Shown here: piece by piece, positions 59,335-64,000 of the stretch
Layout of the letters: each line of letters begins with the position of its first letter
How positions within the stretch are numbered: position 1 is the first letter of the stretch
NCBI GenBank assembly: GCA_964586075.1
Contig: CAZPGZ010000011.1
Coordinates: 25,491 to 89,490, forward strand
Direction: 5' to 3'
Length of the DNA: 64,000 bases
Source: JBAZLV01 sp964586075
GTDB taxonomy: Bacteria > Nitrospirota > UBA9217
Made by a program: the position numbers and the translations under genes
The notes under the pieces: model-generated
What the model was told of the DNA's origin: nothing
The model's database searches: none
Seen by the model: the letters and a program-made list of their open reading frames with translations, nothing else

Positions 59335-60399
59335 TTAATTCTGCTGTTTTGCGGCAGGCCTAGAATTCGGTTGCTTCGTTTCCCTTTTCGTTTTTTTCGG
59401 GGGAACAGTCTGTGACTTCTCTACCGGAGGCACTACGACAGCAGACGGTTGCATTTTCTCTTCTTTGGCTGATTTTCCCATCGTATAGCCGAGATACCCA
59501 AAGCATGTAGCAATAACCGCAATGAACAATGAGATAACAGTAAGTGTTATCATAATGTTGTTCTGTCGGTTCGTGCTATGCGAACCTTTTTCAATTTGCT
59601 CTGCTACTCCTTTTAACGCTACCGCAGACGCTGCTAAGTGCTCCGTCAATGTTCCCGTAAATACTTCAACCTGCTCCGTCAGAGTTTCAATTTTTTCATT
59701 TGTCTCGTATATCGGATTTGGAGGCAACTTCGGTATCTCAATTGGATTGTTCATTGACTTGATATATGCTATCGATGCCTGTTGTTTAGACATATCCTCG
59801 TAAATGCCTCTACTTTCCCTCTCTAAGTCATGAATACCAGCCATTTTACGCAAATTCGACGCAGAGAACCTTTCGACATCCATCATTGCAGATCGAAGGC
59901 TATCCGATGCACTCATGATTTTGGAGAAAGAAGATAGTTTAGCATTCTCCCTGAACATGTCAGTTATTTTGTTAAGTTCCTTGAATGCACTAATTGCACC
60001 AGATTTATCAATTACAGCCGCTAGCCGATCGTGATAGCTACTGATTTCATCGGCTATAACGCGCCCACAGTAGTCTATTGAGTTCTCATTTTCCTGCCGC
60101 GATATGTTGTTTACTGGAACGTCATCAACCTTGGTTATGCGTGGATAAGCGGCTAAGAACTGATCAGAAAAAGTAGTCAGTTCCTGATCGGTAAGTTGAG
60201 TACCGTCAACGGTTTTGCCATTTGAATCAATACAAAGGACCGAAGCAGTATTTAAAGTCATATCACGACCTGGTCTTTTTTTGTAGTCTGGCAGTCTCTT
60301 CAATAGTTCATTGATGGCCCCAATGGTCAGCCTTCTCACCCTCAGCCGTCCAAATGCATTGGAATCCATTTCAAAAAGATATTCTCGAAACACGATCAT
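59335..60399 (-). CDS. Coiled-coil protein with a C-terminal membrane helix
   Basis: GGTGGAG before the ATG at 60399 sets a 354-residue protein. The N-terminal third is globular (FGRLRVRRLTIGAINELLKR), the middle is helical, and residues around 290 form one membrane helix (TLTVISLFIAVIATCFGYL), followed by a Pro/Lys-rich tail. No family recognised. It lies 51 bases upstream of the HNH gene and may act with it. Confidence 0.6.
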   Translation of the reverse strand: MIVFREYLFEMDSNAFGRLRVRRLTIGAINELLKRLPDYKKRPGRDMTLNTASVLCIDSNGKTVDGTQLTDQELTTFSDQFLAAYPRITKVDDVPVNNISRQENENSIDYCGRVIADEISSYHDRLAAVIDKSGAISAFKELNKITDMFRENAKLSSFSKIMSASDSLRSAMMDVERFSASNLRKMAGIHDLERESRGIYEDMSKQQASIAYIKSMNNPIEIPKLPPNPIYETNEKIETLTEQVEVFTGTLTEHLAASAVALKGVAEQIEKGSHSTNRQNNIMITLTVISLFIAVIATCFGYLGYTMGKSAKEEKMQPSAVVVPPVEKSQTVPPKKTKRETKQPNSRPAAKQQN

Positions 60400-60633
60400 A
60401 GATACTCCACCAAAACACGTTGTCATCAACTTGATATCAAGATTATCTTTTCCTCCGTCAAACCATACATTTCATACACCAACTGATCAATCTGCTGATC
60501 GGTGGCGTCGCTCTAGCGCTGAAGGGCAATCTTTTCATGCCGTCTTGGAAGCCGTCAGCTTCTTATTAAGTGAAAACATTTGCTCAACAGCTCCAGACAA
60601 GCTTAATGTCATCTCCTCCGGACACGGATAGAT

Positions 60634-60663
60634 GAAAAAAAAGGGCATGAGTCTCTCACGCCC
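60634..60663 (-). terminator. Rho-independent terminator of the DUF2188 gene
   Basis: GGGC..TGAG and CTCA..GCCC form a stem, and a run of A (60635-60642) gives T on the minus strand after the hairpin. Confidence 0.75.
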
Positions 60664-60681
60664 TCAGACAGCATTGCCCTA

Positions 60682-60916
60682 TCAATGTTTCCTGTCTCTC
60701 GGCGGACACGGATCGTTACCGTAGCTGTCCTTGTCCTGAATCTTCCCGTCTCTGCCGTGAATAACCAACTCGCTCTGCTGGTTCCGCGCGATTCCGCGGG
60801 CGATGTCAACAGCCTCGGCTTTCGTCGGTGTAACAGTCGTAAGCCTGCTATTTCCTTCGCCCCTGATCCATCCCCCAGCCGCCATCACTGGGGACCACGT
60901 GCTGATTTTTGCCCAT
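60682..60916 (-). pseudogene. DUF2188 gene broken by a 4-base duplication
   Basis: The ATG at 60916 (GGAGG upstream) reads MGKNQHVVPSDGGWG and then meets a stop. The family sequence continues in another frame: IRGEGNSRLTTVTPTKAEAV, ELVIHGRDGKIQDKDSYG. A GGAT-GGAT tandem duplication (60866-60873) accounts for the shift. Removing one copy restores a full DUF2188 protein of about 78 residues. Confidence 0.8.
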
Positions 60917-61042
60917 TGATCGGCCCTCCTCCCTTTTGGAAACAGAGTATTTCCTTGACAGGAGAGCCGTTCGATGTTAAAAATATCTAACGGGCTGGCT
61001 TCCAGCTAGGAATCCTAACCTTACCATGTTAGGGTTTCAGAG

Positions 61043-61074
61043 AACCCCAAGAGCTTTGCAGAGCTTTTGGGGTT
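61043..61074. terminator. Terminator-like hairpin
   Basis: AACCCCAAGAGCTTTGCAGA and GAGCTTTTGGGGTT form a long stem with a small loop, followed by T-rich sequence on the plus strand and preceded by A-rich sequence. It lies just past the XRE/ImmA gene stop and probably ends that minus-strand transcript. Confidence 0.65.
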
Positions 61075-61096
61075 TCTTGTTTTCACGCACAACAAG

Positions 61097-62164
61097 TTAC
61101 TTCACAAGTGTCAAATGAGGCGTTTTCTGATCCAAATATATTGCCTTTATTTCATCCTCAAACAGCCCAAGTAACGTGCTCAACTCCGAAAGTGAATAAT
61201 TCAGTTTAGTTCGATACGTATTCATCAACTCCTGAAAAAGTGTAGGCCGTTCCCGAGGGATATCCAATTCAGGAGGTTCAACCGTGCGGTACCCCGCTTT
61301 TCCCATCTGCATCCACAGATACTGGTATTGTCGCTTAGTGACTTTATTGAGTTCCGAAGCCCTATATAAGAGCGATGCCATTGATACTTTCCAGTATGGC
61401 TTCAAATTAGCAAGTTTCTGAAGCGTAACAAAATTAAGCAACGATGAGATTTCGTGACTAGGGACAAGGAACTCTCCAGCAAATTTATCAGCCTCTTCCT
61501 CCATATTGGGCGTTGCCAGTCGATGCATTAAGATGTGTCCTAGTTCATGCGCCAAACTGAATCTCAAACGATCGCCTGGAGCATTGGTGTTGGTAAAAAA
61601 AAGAGGCGGTAGGCCTGGAATCCACTGGCTTATTGCATCTACCTTCTTTGTTCCAAAATCAAATTCCATCACAATGCCGCCTGCGTCCTCTATAGCCTTT
61701 GTCAAGTTTTTGATAGGACCATTCGGAAGCAACCAGCTCGCACGAACATTACGAGCAATGTCTTCAATCTTTCCATTATATTCGTCAATATCAAAAGGAC
61801 GAAAGAGGTTATTCTTAAGTTCTACAGATTTCAGCAAACGCACCAAGTGCATTCTGCGAATATTAATTTGTGCATGAATGCGGTCAATGATCTCATTCGA
61901 CAAATTCTGGCGTTTGCGATGATAAAGAATTCCTATCCCGCTTATTCCATAGCCATAAACTTTATCATCAAATGAAAAAAAACTGGCCGGATACGACAAA
62001 TGGCGTGACAAATCCTGAAGAAGCTCTTCAGAAACGCCAAGCAGTCCACTTTCTATTTTGGAAATTTTACCTTGAGAGACAGCGATAAGGCCTGCAAGTT
62101 CTTTCTGCGACAGGCCCCGAGACTCTCTGGCAATTTTTATCATATCTGGATTTATTTTATCCAT
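61097..62164 (-). CDS. XRE helix-turn-helix protein with ImmA/IrrE (M78) metalloprotease domain
   Basis: This 355-residue protein has an N-terminal HTH (LSQKELAGLIAVSQGKISKI) and an M78 domain with the zinc motif LAHELGHILMH. A C-terminal second domain of about 100 residues follows. Proteins of this build cleave repressors or act as antitoxins that control their own operon. It overlaps the upstream gene by 8 bases, and an operator palindrome covers the shared promoter. Confidence 0.88.
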   Translation of the reverse strand: MDKINPDMIKIARESRGLSQKELAGLIAVSQGKISKIESGLLGVSEELLQDLSRHLSYPASFFSFDDKVYGYGISGIGILYHRKRQNLSNEIIDRIHAQINIRRMHLVRLLKSVELKNNLFRPFDIDEYNGKIEDIARNVRASWLLPNGPIKNLTKAIEDAGGIVMEFDFGTKKVDAISQWIPGLPPLFFTNTNAPGDRLRFSLAHELGHILMHRLATPNMEEEADKFAGEFLVPSHEISSLLNFVTLQKLANLKPYWKVSMASLLYRASELNKVTKRQYQYLWMQMGKAGYRTVEPPELDIPRERPTLFQELMNTYRTKLNYSLSELSTLLGLFEDEIKAIYLDQKTPHLTLVK

Positions 62165-62732
62165 TGCCCTCTTTCGCCCTTTCGGTTTTCTTAATGAGTA
62201 TTCGCTCTGCTTCTTCGACGATTCCTGATTCTGTCGGCATGTTGATGATTTCAGCCATCTCAGTTTCTAAATCGTAATACCATGCATTGTGTGATCCATT
62301 GGGACAAGTGATGGATACTGCTCTGATCGCGGTCTGAAGACCATTAAGTTCGTAACCGGCTATCAAACGAGTGACTTTGGGCGGCATGTGAGGCAATTCC
62401 ATCTGGCCAAGAAATTCAAGAGATTGTTGTGTAGGAATATTGCAGGATAATTTATCTTCATCAAGTTTTTTAAATCGTATAAGAACTTTTTCTTCTATTT
62501 CGACAAAAAATACACCCCCAATTTCGTAGGTGCGTGTGTTTGGTCTATTTTCAAACCGCTGTCGCGCATTATCAACCATGTGATCATGCACTATACAAGC
62601 TCGTGTCCGCGCGGTATGGATATGTCGAAATGCATATTGACTATAGGTATTCCACGCAGATATAATGCAGTCTTGTAAATCATTTTCGTATGGCTTTAGG
62701 ATTGCCCTGGCTGCTTCTTCTGATATGGTCAT
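62157..62732 (-). CDS. Partner protein of the XRE/M78 gene
   Basis: This 191-residue protein starts at ATG with AGGAGG upstream. It has no domain that I recognise; IGGVFFVEIEEKVLIRFKKL forms a likely beta-hairpin core and SITCPNGSHNAWYYDL follows. It is translated before the XRE/M78 gene and may be the toxin or target of that protein. Confidence 0.6.
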   Translation of the reverse strand: MTISEEAARAILKPYENDLQDCIISAWNTYSQYAFRHIHTARTRACIVHDHMVDNARQRFENRPNTRTYEIGGVFFVEIEEKVLIRFKKLDEDKLSCNIPTQQSLEFLGQMELPHMPPKVTRLIAGYELNGLQTAIRAVSITCPNGSHNAWYYDLETEMAEIINMPTESGIVEEAERILIKKTERAKEGNG

Positions 62733-62736
62733 GACT

Positions 62737-62785
62737 AAACCTCCTATGCAATAAAGATAATACAGGAGGTTTTGTAAAAAATCAA
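62737..62785 (-). promoter_or_regulatory. Promoter and operator of the XRE/M78 operon
   Basis: On the minus strand TTGATT (62785-62780) and TATTAT (62762-62757) have a 17-base spacer. A perfect 9-base inverted repeat, AAACCTCCT (62737-62745) and AGGAGGTTT (62764-62772), brackets the -10 and takes in the ribosome site, as expected for autoregulation. Confidence 0.65.
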
Positions 62786-62897
62786 GTAAAATATTCCAAA
62801 AAACATTCCGTAATTATAATAGCTTTAAATTTCAATAATATAGCAGGTTCATTTTAATTATATTTGAAGGCAAAATATCAGCTTCCCTGGAACATGA

Positions 62898-62917
62898 ATG
62901 TGATAAAAATGTGATAA
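62898..62917. repeat. Integrase arm-type sites, right end
   Basis: The same 20 bases as at 38317-38336, in the same orientation, 129 bases inside the right att core. An 11-base direct repeat AATCATCGTAA follows at 62937-62947 and 62955-62965, which could bind the excisionase. Confidence 0.68.
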
Positions 62918-62956
62918 AACCAATCCAAACAGGCAAAATCATCGTAACAGACAGAA

Positions 62957-64000
62957 TCATCGTAAAGCCGACAACCCCATGATTTCGCAGTCAAAACGGG
63001 AAACCAGGCGATTTATCAAGGATTGTGTTTTTCTGCCCTTTCCCACTGGCAGTCTTGGGGTCAGGGGTTCGATCCCCCTCAGCTCCACCAAGTCATTCAA
63101 GGGGTTAGCGATTGCGGCTAACTCCTTTTTTGTTGCCTTGTGCAGTAATTGTGCAGTTGGTTGAAGGTGTGCAGTAGGCAGGTTTAGAATTCTATCCATT
63201 ACACTGGCAGCTTTCCGATTATGCGCAGGCGCAAGGTGCGCATACCTCAGAGTCATCTTAATATCCTTGTGACCTAACAAACTCTTGAGCGTCGTAATAT
63301 CGATTTCTCCGCTCATAATCGCCAAGCTCGCGTAAGTGTGCCGCAGATCATGAAAGTGAAAGTCTTTGATACCAGCACGCGTCACCGCTGTAGAGAATGA
63401 GTGTTTCACCTCCCTGTATGGTTTCAGTGTCTTTGGATGATGAAATACATAGGGACAGTCAATCCGACGTGGTAGGCGCTGCAACAGAGCTTTGAGCGTC
63501 ACATTGACCGGTATCTCCCTCCGCTCTCCGTTCTTAGTCTTATCCAAAAGGATAAAACCATGCTGCATATCCACCTGATCCCATCGCAGATTCAGGATCT
63601 CTCCTCGCCTCATCCCTGTGTGCAACGCAGTAATCACTATTGGCCTCAAGTGGTCATCGCAGACACTGATAAGCCCTTGGGCTTCTTCTACGGTCAGATA
63701 TCGCAAACGACTTTGTTCCTTGAACTGTTTAACTCTTCGCAGTTTCTTGAGAATGTCAGACTCTACCATTTCCCAATCAACGGCTTTGCTGAACATATGT
63801 TTTATGGTGCTTAGAATGCGATTAATGCTCGTGGGCTTTAAACCGCGAAGATTCTTGCCCTTACTTCTTTTTGCCTTTTCTGAGCGAAGCCCCCGCACCA
63901 TAAGGTCCGTTTGAAGCTGCTCAAGCATAGCCGTATTGAATCGACGTGACCTTCCCCCAGTTATTGTACCAGGTGTAGAGTCGGACTTTTCAGGTTTTGG
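62957..64000 (-). CDS. Second tyrosine integrase (open at the window edge)
   Basis: The frame is open from 62957 to the window edge, with an internal ATG at 63928; the N-terminus lies outside. Catalytic segments are TGMRRGEILNLRW, HFHDLRHTYASLAIM and LGHKDIKMTLRYAH. It differs from the first integrase but shares the C-terminal layout. Its last 44 codons run through the att core (LVELRGIEPLTPRLP is encoded by tRNA sequence) into the first element. It is probably the integrase of a second element in tandem. Confidence 0.88.
   Translation of the reverse strand, partial: PKPEKSDSTPGTITGGRSRRFNTAMLEQLQTDLMVRGLRSEKAKRSKGKNLRGLKPTSINRILSTIKHMFSKAVDWEMVESDILKKLRRVKQFKEQSRLRYLTVEEAQGLISVCDDHLRPIVITALHTGMRRGEILNLRWDQVDMQHGFILLDKTKNGERREIPVNVTLKALLQRLPRRIDCPYVFHHPKTLKPYREVKHSFSTAVTRAGIKDFHFHDLRHTYASLAIMSGEIDITTLKSLLGHKDIKMTLRYAHLAPAHNRKAASVMDRILNLPTAHLQPTAQLLHKATKKELAAIANPLNDLVELRGIEPLTPRLPVGKGRKTQSLINRLVSRFDCEIMGLSALR
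63047..63093. repeat. attR core of the element (47-bp direct repeat)
   Basis: Identical to 38226-38272. Only the 3' part of the tRNA is present, so this is the recombination scar and not a second tRNA gene. It is also the left core of the putative second element. Confidence 0.93.
63102..63131 (+). terminator. Terminator-like hairpin after attR
   Basis: GGGGTTAGC and GCTAACTCC form a stem with one wobble pair, followed by T6. It is the counterpart of the hairpin after the tRNA at 38282. Confidence 0.65.
63138..63157. repeat. Arm-type sites of the second integrase
   Basis: TTGTGCAGT occurs twice separated by AA, inside the 3' end of the second integrase gene and 45 bases from the att core. 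Spacing and position copy the first element's ATGTGATAA pair, although the sequence differs. Confidence 0.62.

Noticed and set aside
63047..63093. A second tRNA-Ala gene
   Set aside because: Only the 3' part from the anticodon loop is present; the acceptor 5' strand and D arm are missing, so it is an att scar.
38226..63093. An integrative conjugative element
   Set aside because: No relaxase, coupling protein or VirB-type gene is visible in the segment. The assembly gap could hide some sequence, so this is not absolute.
1..64000. CRISPR arrays or rRNA genes
   Set aside because: No regularly spaced 20-40 base repeats and no rRNA-like sequence were seen on either strand.

Overview
The window is a draft-assembly chromosome segment (a 100-base run of N sits at 43793-43892) from a Gram-negative bacterium. 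It carries lptB/lptA/lptC, a sigma-54 gene (rpoN), a type IV pilus retraction ATPase (pilT), and a PTS cluster with HPr kinase and mannose-type EII proteins. That combination is familiar from the former Deltaproteobacteria and from Nitrospirota. I cannot separate the two from sequence alone.

Positions 1-38194 are ordinary core chromosome, almost all on the minus strand. In order from the left they hold: recJ (cut by the window edge)-tatA-mobA; a small plus-strand operon (EF-Tu domain II-like protein, two DppB/DppC-type permeases, a PAS protein); mltG; ubiB with a phasin-like gene; a DNA repair/translation block (recA-pilT-recX-alaS, with thpR, cinA and pgpA nearby); a STAS-like/HATPase regulatory pair; a GroES-like protein with a histone-like basic tail; a long PTS/nitrogen regulation cluster (rpoN-hpf-ptsN-hprK-rapZ-EIIA-EIIB-EIIC-EIID-ptsH-ptsI); lptC-lptA-lptB; a membrane GAF/PAS sensor; an ECF-type Co/Ni transporter (CbiM/Q/O); a cation diffusion facilitator; a flavoprotein; and an HD-GYP protein next to a HEAT-repeat protein with a related N-terminal domain.

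From 38226 to about 63046 lies a 24.8-kb integrative element inserted in tRNA-Ala(GGC). It is bounded by a 47-bp direct repeat of the tRNA 3' end. The element is phage-like in control and replication: tyrosine integrase, excisionase, a recombination module (Gp157, a Sak4-like ATPase, a small protein with an SSB-like acidic tip), an O-type replication protein, a VRR-NUC nuclease, and a CI/LexA-like S24 repressor with repeated 16-bp operators. I see no capsid, terminase, tail or relaxase gene. In their place is a tightly coupled minus-strand operon: replication protein, nuclease, secreted coiled-coil protein, a 20-residue Gly/Arg-rich mini-protein, a DUF4417 protein, a P-loop ATPase with C-terminal membrane helices, and a DUF457 membrane protein. 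This operon is the best candidate in the window for an undescribed system.

The middle of the element is cargo of mixed origin. It contains a DUF169 gene with duplicated palindromic operators, the assembly gap, a sigma-54 activator, fragments of a tannase and an AraC regulator, a plasmid-type DUF6573 operon, a 1.6-kb GC-rich non-coding stretch with hairpins, and a metal-response group (ArsR, SHOCT, DUF302, P1B-type ATPase). Near the right end are an HNH protein, a coiled-coil membrane protein, a frameshifted DUF2188 gene and an XRE/ImmA-type protease pair.

Just past the right repeat is a second tyrosine integrase, open to the window edge. It has the same att-to-arm geometry as the first, so a second element is probably integrated in tandem at the same tRNA.
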